A stretch of 64,000 nt of DNA from DATHBD01 sp035296325. Lineage in GTDB: Bacteria > Actinomycetota > Actinomycetes > Mycobacteriales > Micromonosporaceae. Below are positions 34,324 to 42,778 of this stretch, piece by piece. The DNA lies in the NCBI GenBank assembly GCA_035296325.1, contig DATHBD010000082.1, positions 1 to 64,000 of the forward strand, given 5' to 3'. The notes below the pieces were generated by a model. That model searched no databases. It was given only the letters and a program-made list of their open reading frames with translations, and was not told where the DNA came from. The position numbers and the translations under genes were made by a program. The number at the start of each line of letters is the position of its first letter. The stretch's first letter is position 1.

Positions 34324-35475
34324 GTGTCCCGGGCGGATGACGTGAACGCGACCACGGCACTCGCCGTGGTGCTGGCCGTGCTCTCGGCCGCCTGCTACGC
34401 CGCGGGCGCCGTCGCCCAGGAACGGGTGAGCGCGCGGACCAGTTCCGGCACCTCAGCCGGCCGGGGCTTCGGCTGGTGGCTGGCGCTCGGCGGCAACGGT
34501 GTGGGCGCGCTGCTGCACGTGCTTGCCCTGCGGTACGGCACCTTGTCCATCGTCCAGCCGCTCGGCGCGCTCACCCTGGTCTTCGCGCTGCCCCTCGCCG
34601 CGCTGGCGACCCGTCGGCTGGTGCGGCGCGCCGAGTGGCAGGGGGCTGGCCTGGCCGTGGTCGGCCTGGGAATCCTGCTGCTCCTCGTCCCCGCGGGCGC
34701 GTCGACCGGAGCGTTGCGATCCGGCCAGGTGTACGGCCTCGTCACTGTCGTGGTGGCGGCGGTCGCCCTGGCGACGGTCTGGGCGCGGCTCGTGATCCGG
34801 CCGGTGCTGCGCGGCGTGCTCTACGGCGTTGCCTCAGGTGTCGTCTTCGCGCTGGCGTCGGCGCTCACCCAGACCGTCGCGGTGCAGGTTGCCGAGCAGG
34901 GACCGGGTGCGCTGGTCAGCTCGGCCACCGGGTTGATGGTGGCTGCGGCGGCCGGTGGCGTACTGCTGTCGCAGGCGGCGTACCGGGCCGGCGGTCTTGC
35001 CGTGCCGCTGATCGCGGTCACGCTGGCCAATCCGGTCGCCGCCGCACTGATCGGCATGGTCCTGCTCGGTGAGGGTTACGCCGGTGGCGCCGGAGGCGCT
35101 GCGCTGGCGATGGCGGCGGCGGCCCTGACGGTACGGGGGGTGCTGATGCTGGCGGTCGAGCCGGCGAGGACCGCCGCACCGGTGAGCACGGTCACCACCC
35201 GCCCGAGCGCCCTCCGATCGTCCCGCACCGGCGCATCGGGGGGGACCGTCGCGCCGGGTGGCGCCGGCACGCTGGCACGGGTCTCCCCCGGGCCCGCCAC
35301 ACCCTTGCGGGCGCTGCCCGCCCAGCGCTCGGGGCGCCGGCGACCGGCCGTGCCCACCTGTCCGGCGGGACGACCGTGGCGTGCCTACGAGGGCCGCTCT
35401 GTCACGAGAGGGCGGCCGATCCGGCCACCGGCTCAGCGTCCACGGCGCACCCCGGCATCCACCGGCCTGTCCTGA
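34324..35475 (+). CDS. DMT-family (EamA-like) membrane protein with long basic tail
   Basis: A 383-residue protein. Residues 1-280 hold about nine or ten hydrophobic helices in two EamA-type halves (LAVVLAVLSAACYAAGAVAQ, ALRYGTLSIVQPLGALTLVF, LIAVTLANPVAAALIGMVLL with GEGYAGG). This matches actinobacterial 'DMT family transporter' proteins; substrate unknown. From about 285 to the end a Pro/Arg/Thr-rich tail with no helix or domain replaces the usual short end. That tail could be real or could follow a lost stop. GTG 34324 or GTG 34342 is the start; neither has a strong ribosome site. Divergent from helD. Confidence 0.82.
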   Translation: MSRADDVNATTALAVVLAVLSAACYAAGAVAQERVSARTSSGTSAGRGFGWWLALGGNGVGALLHVLALRYGTLSIVQPLGALTLVFALPLAALATRRLVRRAEWQGAGLAVVGLGILLLLVPAGASTGALRSGQVYGLVTVVVAAVALATVWARLVIRPVLRGVLYGVASGVVFALASALTQTVAVQVAEQGPGALVSSATGLMVAAAAGGVLLSQAAYRAGGLAVPLIAVTLANPVAAALIGMVLLGEGYAGGAGGAALAMAAAALTVRGVLMLAVEPARTAAPVSTVTTRPSALRSSRTGASGGTVAPGGAGTLARVSPGPATPLRALPAQRSGRRRPAVPTCPAGRPWRAYEGRSVTRGRPIRPPAQRPRRTPASTGLS

Positions 35476-36067
35476 GCATCCGCGCCGATGCCCGAAGGGG
35501 CACTCCCAGCGTCGCAGTTCATCGTCTCGTCATAGACGAATGTACATTTGCGCTGGCTAGGGGCCTGCGGCACACGGCCCGGCGGGAATGCGCGGGAAAT
35601 ACTCCCCGCCCAGGCCACGCCCCGGTCCAGGCTCGCACATAGGGATCATCGGGCATTCCCGACTTAATGCCAAGGAAAATCACAGCTAATTCTCGCTGAC
35701 CGGCGTGCGGAGGCGGTCCACCAACAATAAATACGCCTCTGACAAGTTGCCGACTTCCCTTCTTTGGTCATTCCAAACGCTGTCTCCGTCCCCTATCGTG
35801 TCCACTGTCGGGTGGGCCGGTGAGCGCTGACACCCACGGGAGACGGAGGTTCAAGGTGCTGTAGCACCCAAGTGGTAGCCGAGTCAACGAGAGCGGGCGG
35901 TCACTGATCGCTCGGCCCTCGTGTGCCCGGATACGTGCTTCCTGGAGCGCCTGCCGTGCATTATCAATTGTTAAGCGGGTCCAGCACTCTCTGCGCTGCT
36001 TTAACCAACATTAATAGTCTGTGGTCGATGTTTTCGGTGCCCGCGGTAGTTACCTCAGGAGAACCCA
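35476..36067 (+). other. 592-bp gene-free, AT-richer leader before the exopolysaccharide operon
   Basis: No open frame here looks coding. Base composition drops noticeably in two places (about 35660-35790 and 35950-36030, with TTAATGCC, CAACAATAAATA, TATCAATTGTTAAG and ACATTAATAGTC). Several inverted repeats occur at 35810-35935, for instance GGTGC TGTA GCACC near 35855 and GAGCG/CGCTC near 35890. The last bases (CAGGAGAACCC) carry the ribosome site for the deacetylase gene. It probably holds the promoter and a structured 5' leader, but I do not recognise a known riboswitch class. Confidence 0.6.
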
Positions 36068-38095
36068 ATGGGACGTTACCGGCGCTTCGCAGCCATCACC
36101 TTCTCCGTTGCGACCGCAATCGCATTGGGGTCCACAGCATCGGCGTCGGCACAGGTCCCGACCGGTGTCCGTGTCGAGCTGTCGGTGCTCGTCGTCACCG
36201 ACGGCGGGCCAACCACCGCGGCAATCGCCGACGAACTCACCGCCCAGGGCGTGCCGTTCTCCCACATTGATCTCCGCAGCGCCGACCGTCCGAAGGTCAC
36301 CCCCGAACTCCTCGCCGATGTGATCGGCGAGGGTGCTGACGCCGTTCGGCGCGGCCGATATCAGGCCGTGGTGCTGCCCGGTGCCAACCCGCTCGACGCC
36401 GCCGAGATGGCAGCGCTCGCCGACTACGAGCGCACCTTCGGCGTACGCCAGGTCAACGCGTACGTCTGGCCGGACGCGTCGGTCGGTCTCGACGCGCCGA
36501 CCTTCGTCGGTCCGATCGACGGCATCACCGCCACGGTCACCGCGGCCGGCCTCGCCGGCCCGTTCGGCTATCTACGCGGACCGGTGCCGTTCGAGGACAA
36601 CTCCCCCACGGTCGCGGAGAGCTACGCCTTCCTCGCGCAGCCGACCCAGGCCGACCCGGCCGGCGGGACCGCTCTGACGCCGCTGGTGACGGCCGCCGCC
36701 CCGGACGGATCGGCGGGCGACGTCCTGGTCGGCGACTACGCTGCCGACGGGCGCCGCCAGCTCGTGATGACCTTCGCGTACAGCGGCGCGCAGCAGCAGT
36801 TCCGGCTGCTCGCTCCGGGCATCGTGGAGTGGGCGACCGGTGGAGTCCATCTCGGCCTGCGCCGCAACTACTTCTCGGTGCACGTGGACGACATCCTGCT
36901 GCCGGATGCCCGGTGGAGCCGCGCGGGCAACTGCACGCCGACCGAGGACTGCCCGGCAACGGTCACCACCCCGGACATCCGGATGACGCCACAGGACGTG
37001 TCCGCTGCGGTGGCGTGGCAGACCGAGCAGCAGTTCAGCCTGGATCTGGCGTTCAACGCCGCCGGGAGCGCCTACGCCAGGGCCGAGGACCCGGCGGGCC
37101 AGGACCCGCTCACCGATGCCTTCCTGGCGCAGCGCGCGCAGTTCCGGTGGATCAACCACACCTACAGCCACGAGTTCCTCGGCTGCCGGCAGGACACCAT
37201 GGTGCGGCCCTGGCGGTGCGAGACGGACCCGCTGACCGGCGAGGTGCGGTACGCGAGCGAGGCGCTCATCACCGAACAGGTCAGCGGCAACCTGGACTGG
37301 GCAGCACTGCACGACGTGCCGCTCGACCGCACCGAACTCGTCACCGGCGAGCATTCCGGCCTCAAGGTCCTCCCGCAACAGCCGGAGCACAACCCCCAGC
37401 TGGCCCCCGCGCTCGCCGCAACCGGAATTGCCTGGCTCGCCGCGGACAACTCCCGCATGCCCACCCAACTGGCGATCGGTCCGGCGCGGACCGTGCCGCG
37501 CCACCCGCTGAACGTCTTCTTCAACGTGGCCACCAGGGCGGAGCAGGTCGACGAGTACAACTGGATCTACACCACCCGCGCCGACGGCGGCAGCGGCATC
37601 TGCGAGGACAATCCGCTGACGGTCACCTGCATCGTGCCGCTGGACGAGCAGACCGGCTACGACTCCACCATCGTGCCGCTGGAGACGCGGCTGGCCCTCG
37701 CCCGGATCCTCGGCAACGACCCGCGCCCGCACTTCGTGCACCAGTCCAACCTCGCTGAGGACCGGCTGATCTACCCGCTGCTCGACAGCATCCTGGGCTC
37801 CTACCGTGCGCTGTTCGCCGACAACACCCCGATCGTCTGCGAGCGGATGTCGGCGGCCGGCACCGCGCTGCACCGGCAGTCCGCGTGGTCCACCGCGGTG
37901 CGGGCGGGCGAGGCCTCCGCGTACCGGCAGGACGGCCTCGTGGTGGTGACCGCACCGGCCGGGGTCAGCGCCCCGGTCACCGTCCCGGAGGGCAGCCGCG
38001 TCGACGGCGCGCCAGTTGGCGAAGCGTACGCCGGCGCCCGGTCCGGATACCTCCCGGCCGGGGAGGGCGGGCCGGTCACCGTGGTCCTGCCGTGA
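36068..38095 (+). CDS. Secreted Agd3/NodB-like polysaccharide deacetylase
   Basis: A 675-residue exported protein. Residues 1-29 are a signal peptide (FAAITFSVATAIALGSTASA, cut after ASAQ). Residues 35-250 look like a Rossmann-like supporting domain (VELSVLVVTDGGPTTAAIAD, YQAVVLPGANPL). The deacetylase part has HVDDILLPDARW with D274/D275, NHTYSHEFLGC with H364 and H368 (an HxxxH as in NodB-type motif 2), and GEHSGLKV at 427. This D-H-H set and layout resemble Agd3 (CE18), which deacetylates fungal galactosaminogalactan. It would act on extracellular amino-sugar polymer. AGGAG precedes the ATG. Its stop overlaps the glycosyltransferase start (GTGA). Confidence 0.78.
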   Translation: MGRYRRFAAITFSVATAIALGSTASASAQVPTGVRVELSVLVVTDGGPTTAAIADELTAQGVPFSHIDLRSADRPKVTPELLADVIGEGADAVRRGRYQAVVLPGANPLDAAEMAALADYERTFGVRQVNAYVWPDASVGLDAPTFVGPIDGITATVTAAGLAGPFGYLRGPVPFEDNSPTVAESYAFLAQPTQADPAGGTALTPLVTAAAPDGSAGDVLVGDYAADGRRQLVMTFAYSGAQQQFRLLAPGIVEWATGGVHLGLRRNYFSVHVDDILLPDARWSRAGNCTPTEDCPATVTTPDIRMTPQDVSAAVAWQTEQQFSLDLAFNAAGSAYARAEDPAGQDPLTDAFLAQRAQFRWINHTYSHEFLGCRQDTMVRPWRCETDPLTGEVRYASEALITEQVSGNLDWAALHDVPLDRTELVTGEHSGLKVLPQQPEHNPQLAPALAATGIAWLAADNSRMPTQLAIGPARTVPRHPLNVFFNVATRAEQVDEYNWIYTTRADGGSGICEDNPLTVTCIVPLDEQTGYDSTIVPLETRLALARILGNDPRPHFVHQSNLAEDRLIYPLLDSILGSYRALFADNTPIVCERMSAAGTALHRQSAWSTAVRAGEASAYRQDGLVVVTAPAGVSAPVTVPEGSRVDGAPVGEAYAGARSGYLPAGEGGPVTVVLP

Positions 38096-39594
38096 AGGTC
38101 GCGATGATCACCGAAGGGACGTACCCGCAGGCGTTCGGTGGGGTCAGCGTCTGGTGTGACCAACTGGTGCGCGGACTGGCCGATCATCAGTTCGACGTGT
38201 ACGCGATCACGGTCACCGGCACGGAGTCCCCGGTGTGGCAGCCACCGTCCAATGTGGTCGTCCACCTGGTACCGCTGTGGGCGCCGCCATCCGGCCGGAC
38301 CGGACGGGTCCGGCGGGCCGGGCGTCGTCGGGTCGCCGGCGATCCGGTGGCGCAGGCCTACCGGGATCTGGTGCGGGCGCTCGTGCTGCCCGGCGACGAG
38401 GCGGTGTTCCGGTTCGCGGACGCGCTGCGCCGGGTGAAGCGGCTCGCCCTGCCCGGCGCCACCCTGGCGCCCTACGGCGAAGCGGCCGTCGGGTGGCTGC
38501 TGGACGCCTGGCCCGACGGCGCGTACGCCGGCGTTGACGATCCTGCCCCGTCCGTGCTCGACGCGTTGACCTGCGTGGACATCATCGAGCACTGGCTACG
38601 GCCACTGCTGTGCCCGACGCCCGTGGCAGACGTGACGCACGCCGTGACGAACGGGCTCGCCGCCCTGGTCGCGCTGGGCGCGAAGTGGGCCCACGGTACG
38701 CCGATGCTGCTCACCGAGCACGGCGTCTACCTGCGGGAGCGGTACCTCGGGCTGCGCGATTCGACGTACTCGTGGCCGGTGAAGGCGGTGCTGTCCAGCT
38801 TCCAGCGGATGCTCTGCGCCACCGCCTACCGCACGGCCGACCTGATCACCCCGGGAAACCGGTACAACCATCGCTGGGAGGTCCGCTTCGGTGCCGACCC
38901 GGCGAGGATCGAGACGGTGTACAACGGTGTGGATCCGGCCGACTTTCCGGCCGCCGGCAGGGAGCCGGACGTGCCGACCGTCACGTGGGCCGGCCGGGTG
39001 GATCCGATCAAGGACCTGGAAACCCTGCTCCGGGCGTTTGCGCTGATCCGGGCGGAGCTGCCGACGGCCCGGCTGCGGATCTTCGGCGGCACGCCGGCGG
39101 TCAGCCGGCCGTACCATGCGCGCTGCGAGGCCCTCGCCGACGAACTCGGCATCGCGGCCGGGGTGAGCTTCGAGGGTCGGGTGGAGAACATCCGCGACGC
39201 GTACGCGGCCGGGCACGTGGTGGTGCTGTCCAGCATCTCCGAAGGCTTCCCGTACACGCTCATCGAGGCGATGACCTCCGGGCGTGCCACGGTCTCCACC
39301 GATGTCGGCGGCGTGGCGGAGGCGGTGGCGGACACCGGCGTCATCGTGGCACCGCGCGAGCCCGCCGCCATGGCGCAGGCGTGCCTGCGCCTGCTCCGCG
39401 ACGACCTGCTGCGGCACCGGCTCGGCGCGGCGGCGCGGGAGCGTGCCCTGGAACTGTTCACCGTGGACAAGGCCATCGACAGCTTCCACGCGATCTACCG
39501 GGACCTGGCCCACGGGTCGGCGCGCCGCCCGGCCGTACCGGCGCAGCGCCGCCCGGTCGCGGACGCCGTGGCGACCGAGTTGCGGTCAGCATGA
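38092..39594 (+). CDS. PelF-like GT4 glycosyltransferase (DUF3492 type)
   Basis: A 500-residue GT-B glycosyltransferase. The N-terminus VKVAMITEGTYPQAFGGVSVW is the PelF/DUF3492 signature. Continuing pieces are ALGAKWAHGTPMLLTEHGVY, LITPGNRYNHRWEVRFGADP and IETVYNGVDPADFP; the C-terminal GT4 domain has TWAGRVDPIKDLETLLRAFA, FEGRVENIRDAYAAGHVVVL and the E384-x7-E392 nucleotide-sugar motif in SEGFPYTLIEAM. PelF polymerises GalNAc-type sugar from a UDP donor in the cytoplasm. Start overlaps the deacetylase stop and its stop overlaps the next ATG, so the three genes are translated together. Confidence 0.88.
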   Translation: MKVAMITEGTYPQAFGGVSVWCDQLVRGLADHQFDVYAITVTGTESPVWQPPSNVVVHLVPLWAPPSGRTGRVRRAGRRRVAGDPVAQAYRDLVRALVLPGDEAVFRFADALRRVKRLALPGATLAPYGEAAVGWLLDAWPDGAYAGVDDPAPSVLDALTCVDIIEHWLRPLLCPTPVADVTHAVTNGLAALVALGAKWAHGTPMLLTEHGVYLRERYLGLRDSTYSWPVKAVLSSFQRMLCATAYRTADLITPGNRYNHRWEVRFGADPARIETVYNGVDPADFPAAGREPDVPTVTWAGRVDPIKDLETLLRAFALIRAELPTARLRIFGGTPAVSRPYHARCEALADELGIAAGVSFEGRVENIRDAYAAGHVVVLSSISEGFPYTLIEAMTSGRATVSTDVGGVAEAVADTGVIVAPREPAAMAQACLRLLRDDLLRHRLGAAARERALELFTVDKAIDSFHAIYRDLAHGSARRPAVPAQRRPVADAVATELRSA

Positions 39595-40979
39595 GCGGGT
39601 CGACCTGCCCCGGGGACCGGGCCGCCGCGTACCGCACCCTCGTCGAGCGGACGGCGCCGGCCTGCGCGGAGGCCGTCGACGACCGCGAGATCGCCGCGGT
39701 CCTGGAATCCGACGGCATCACGGATGCGGTGGCCCGCAACCGGTACGGCTCCTCGGACGTGTTCGCCCTCGCTGAGCGGCTCTGCCGGGACACCCCGCGC
39801 CACCCCCGCCCTCCCGCGGAGGTGACCAGCCCGTGGCGGCCCACCCCACACCTGCATCTGCTCCGCGGTCTGCTGTTCGCCCTGCCCGCGCTGGTGTACC
39901 TCGCCGTGGCCAACGTGATCAGCGGATTCCGCGGCGCCGTGGTGCTGGTCGCCTCCGTGCTGCTGTCCTGGGCGGTCAGCCAGGGGCTGGCCTACCTGGG
40001 CTACCGCCGCCTGGGTTGCGCTGACCCGGCCGGTGCGGGACGGATCCTGCGCGGCGGGCTGCTCTGGGCGACGCTCCCCACGGTGGCCGGCACCGTCGGC
40101 CTGGGGCTGGCGCTGCGCGTGCCCTGGGCGGTGGTGGTCGTCGCGGTGGCGCAGGTGACCTACCTGGTGGCGGCGACCGTGGCGCTGGTGCTGGGACGGG
40201 AGCGGTGGCTGCTGGTGGCGCTCGCCCCCGGGGTCGGTGCGGCGGTGACCGGCCTGGTGGCGGGTGGGGGCCTGGTGCGCTCGTTGCCGTTCGTGGCCTG
40301 CGCCGCGACCAGTGTGCTCGGCGCCGTCGTCGTGGCCTGGTCGGCGACCCGTGGCGCGAGGCCGGGGCTGCCGAGTACCGCCGAGCTCATCGACGCGTCG
40401 CCGAACGCGATGTTCGGCGTGGGCGTGGGCGGCCTGCTGCTCTTCGTGCCGGCGGTACGCAGCTTCCACCCGGCGCCGGACGCCGCCATCGGGGCGGGCG
40501 TCGCCCTGGCCATCCTGCTGTCGTTGTCGATGAGCATGGGTGCGGCCGAGTGGCTGCTGTACGCCTACCGCGCCGCGATGCACCGGGCCCTGCAGCGCTC
40601 GTACACGCTTGGCGCCTTCGGGCGGCGTGCCGCCGCTGCCCTGCTCGCCGCCGTCGGCGCCTACCTGGCCGCCCTGCTCGTCGCGGCGGCCGGTGCCGGT
40701 GCCGTCGTCGCCGCCCGCACCGACCACGATCTCCCCCTGATGCCGCTGGCCGGGGCGGCCACGCTCGGCGGCGCGCTCTTCGTCGCGCTGCTGCTCATGT
40801 CGTTCGGTGACCGGCTGCCGGTGGTGGCGGCCTGTTTCCTCGCCCTCGCGCTGGACGGACTGCTGCTCAACCGGGGTACTCCCCCGGAACAGATCCAGGT
40901 CACCACGTCGGCAACGTTGCTGGCCGCACTGCTGGTCTACGCCGTGACGACGCTGCGACATGCCACCCGACACCAGTGA
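39591..40979 (+). CDS. 12-TM PelG-like membrane protein
   Basis: A 462-residue integral membrane protein. About 75 soluble N-terminal residues (AYRTLVERTAPACAEAVDD) precede twelve hydrophobic segments, from LLRGLLFALPALVYLAVANV to TSATLLAALLVYAVTTL. Length and helix number match PelG (about 456 residues, MOP-flippase-related), and it directly follows a PelF-like gene as pelG does in pel operons. I see no strong sequence signature of my own to prove homology, so the assignment rests on length, topology and position. It would carry the growing polymer across the membrane. ATG overlaps the preceding TGA. Confidence 0.75.
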   Translation: MSGSTCPGDRAAAYRTLVERTAPACAEAVDDREIAAVLESDGITDAVARNRYGSSDVFALAERLCRDTPRHPRPPAEVTSPWRPTPHLHLLRGLLFALPALVYLAVANVISGFRGAVVLVASVLLSWAVSQGLAYLGYRRLGCADPAGAGRILRGGLLWATLPTVAGTVGLGLALRVPWAVVVVAVAQVTYLVAATVALVLGRERWLLVALAPGVGAAVTGLVAGGGLVRSLPFVACAATSVLGAVVVAWSATRGARPGLPSTAELIDASPNAMFGVGVGGLLLFVPAVRSFHPAPDAAIGAGVALAILLSLSMSMGAAEWLLYAYRAAMHRALQRSYTLGAFGRRAAAALLAAVGAYLAALLVAAAGAGAVVAARTDHDLPLMPLAGAATLGGALFVALLLMSFGDRLPVVAACFLALALDGLLLNRGTPPEQIQVTTSATLLAALLVYAVTTLRHATRHQ

Positions 40980-41006
40980 CACCCGAGGACTGAAGGAGAA
41001 ACCATC

Positions 41007-42002
41007 GTGACAACCACGGTCGCCGTCACCGGCGCGGACGGCTTCATCGGATCGCACCTCGTCGAACTGCTGGTCGCCCGCGGCCACCGGGTCCGCGCGA
41101 TGGTGCAGTACAACTCGTTCGGCTCCTGGGGCTGGCTCGACTCGCTCGCGCCGGAGGTGCTGGCGGAGGTCGACGTCATCGCGGGGGACGTTGCCGACTT
41201 CGACACCGTCCGGGACCTCGTCACCGACGCCGCGGTGGTGTACCACCTCGCCGCACTGATCGCGATCCCGCACTCCTACCGGGCACCCCGGTCCTACGTG
41301 CAGACGAACGTGGTCGGCACCCTCAACGTCCTGGAGGCGGTCCGGGCGCAGGGCTGTGGGCGACTGGTGCACACGTCGACAAGCGAGACCTACGGCACCG
41401 CGCGCACCGTCCCGATCTCCGAGGAGCACCCGCTGCAGGCACAGTCGCCCTACGCCGCTTCGAAGGTGGGCGCCGACAAGCTCGTGGAGAGTTACCTGCA
41501 CAGCTTCGACCTGCCCGCGGTGACCCTGCGGCCGTTCAACACATTCGGTCCCCGGCAGTCCGCCCGGGCGGTCATCCCGACGGTGGTGAGTCAACTCGCC
41601 GCCGGCGCCGAGGAGATCCGCCTCGGCGCGCTTGACCCGACGCGCGACTTCCTCTACGTCGCGGACACCGCCAACGCGTTCCTGACGGTGGGATCCGCGC
41701 CGGCGGACCAGGTGGTCGGCCACGTCTTCAACGCCGGCACCGGCGAGGAGATCTCGATCGGCGCGCTGGCGGAGCAGATCTGCGCGCTGATGGGCCGCCC
41801 GGTCCCGGTGCGCCTGGAGCGGCAACGACTGCGTCCGGCCGCGTCCGAAGTCCTCCGGCTCGTCTGCGACAGCAGCAGACTCCGCGCGGCCACCGGCTGG
41901 GCCCCCGCGAACACCCTCGCCGACGGGCTCAAGGTGACCATCGACTGGTTCTGCGACCCGGCCAATCTGGCCCGCTACCGCCCCGGTGCCTATGCGCGCT
42001 GA
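41007..42002 (+). CDS. NAD-dependent 4,6-dehydratase/epimerase (LegB-like SDR)
   Basis: A 331-residue extended SDR. Cofactor motif is VAVTGADGFIGSHLVELL; MVQYNSFGSWGWLDSL is characteristic of LegB-type nucleotide-sugar 4,6-dehydratases. The active site has STSETYGTA and YAASK, with RPFNTFGPRQSARAVIPTVV and DPTRDFLYVADTANAF downstream. LegB-like enzymes convert GDP- or UDP-GlcNAc-type sugars to 4-keto-6-deoxy intermediates. Here it probably prepares the donor for the PelF-like enzyme or for a branch sugar. GTG start with AAGGAG 8 nt upstream; 27 bp after the PelG-like gene. Confidence 0.88.
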   Translation: MTTTVAVTGADGFIGSHLVELLVARGHRVRAMVQYNSFGSWGWLDSLAPEVLAEVDVIAGDVADFDTVRDLVTDAAVVYHLAALIAIPHSYRAPRSYVQTNVVGTLNVLEAVRAQGCGRLVHTSTSETYGTARTVPISEEHPLQAQSPYAASKVGADKLVESYLHSFDLPAVTLRPFNTFGPRQSARAVIPTVVSQLAAGAEEIRLGALDPTRDFLYVADTANAFLTVGSAPADQVVGHVFNAGTGEEISIGALAEQICALMGRPVPVRLERQRLRPAASEVLRLVCDSSRLRAATGWAPANTLADGLKVTIDWFCDPANLARYRPGAYAR

Positions 42003-42043
42003 TCCGTCCATCCGGTCCGTTGCGCCAAGCGAAAGGAACTGCC

Positions 42044-42778
42044 ATGCACGCGGTCATCCTGGCCGGAGGCAAGGGCGTGCGGCTGCGGCCGTACACGACG
42101 CTGCTTCCGAAGCCGCTGGTCCCCATCGGCGATCGGTACTCCATCCTCGAGATCATCATGCGGCAGCTCGCCGGGTGCGGGTTCCGGACCGCCACCCTGG
42201 CGATCGGCCACCTTGGCCACCTCATCCGCGCCTACGTCGGGGACGGCAGTCAATGGGGGCTGGACCGCGTCGACTACGCCACCGAGGAGTCCCCGCTCGG
42301 CACGATCGGGCCGCTGCTGCGGCTGCGCGAGCAGCTACCGGAGACCTTCCTGGTGATGAACGGTGACATCCTCACCGACCTCGACTACGCGGACCTGCTG
42401 ACCCGGCACGTCGAGTCGGCCGCCCAGCTCACCGTGGCGACCTACCCGCGCCAGGTGAAAATCGACTTCGGGGTGCTGACCAGCCGCAGCGGCCGGATCG
42501 TGGAGTTCGCCGAGAAGCCGACCATCGACTACCGGGTGAGCATGGGCGTGTACGGCATGACCGGCACGGTGCTCGACCGGTACACCCCCGGGCTTCCGCT
42601 CGGCTTCGACGAGTTGGTGCTCGACCTGCTCGCCACCGGCAGCGGGCCGGACGAGTACGGCTTCGACGGGCGGTGGCTCGACATTGGACGGCCGGACGAC
42701 TACGACCGGGCCAACGCGGAGTTCGACCTGCTCGGGCCCCTCCTGCTACGCGATCGTGGGTTGCGGGAAACCGCCTGA
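42044..42778 (+). CDS. Sugar-1-phosphate nucleotidyltransferase
   Basis: A 244-residue NTP-transferase without a C-terminal acyltransferase domain. The N-terminal signature HAVILAGGKGVRLRPYTTL continues into LPKPLVPIGDRYSILEIIM; metal and sugar residues appear in FLVMNGDILTDLDY, and WLDIGRPDDYDRANAEF closes the fold. It joins a sugar-1-phosphate to NTP, giving the nucleotide sugar used by the adjacent dehydratase. Short length resembles the RmlA/HddC/LegF-like stand-alone enzymes; base and sugar cannot be told. AAGGA precedes ATG 42044. Its TGA overlaps the next ATG. Confidence 0.9.
   Translation: MHAVILAGGKGVRLRPYTTLLPKPLVPIGDRYSILEIIMRQLAGCGFRTATLAIGHLGHLIRAYVGDGSQWGLDRVDYATEESPLGTIGPLLRLREQLPETFLVMNGDILTDLDYADLLTRHVESAAQLTVATYPRQVKIDFGVLTSRSGRIVEFAEKPTIDYRVSMGVYGMTGTVLDRYTPGLPLGFDELVLDLLATGSGPDEYGFDGRWLDIGRPDDYDRANAEFDLLGPLLLRDRGLRETA

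Noticed and set aside
35800..35940. Known riboswitch (c-di-GMP-I, c-di-AMP ydaO, glycine, cobalamin) upstream of the deacetylase
   Set aside because: I could not match the conserved core bases of any of these classes; only generic stems are visible.
39495..42011. 838-residue open frame antisense to the polysaccharide genes
   Set aside because: Low-complexity Gln/His/Arg/Gly sequence; the plus-strand genes have clear motifs, ribosome sites and overlaps.
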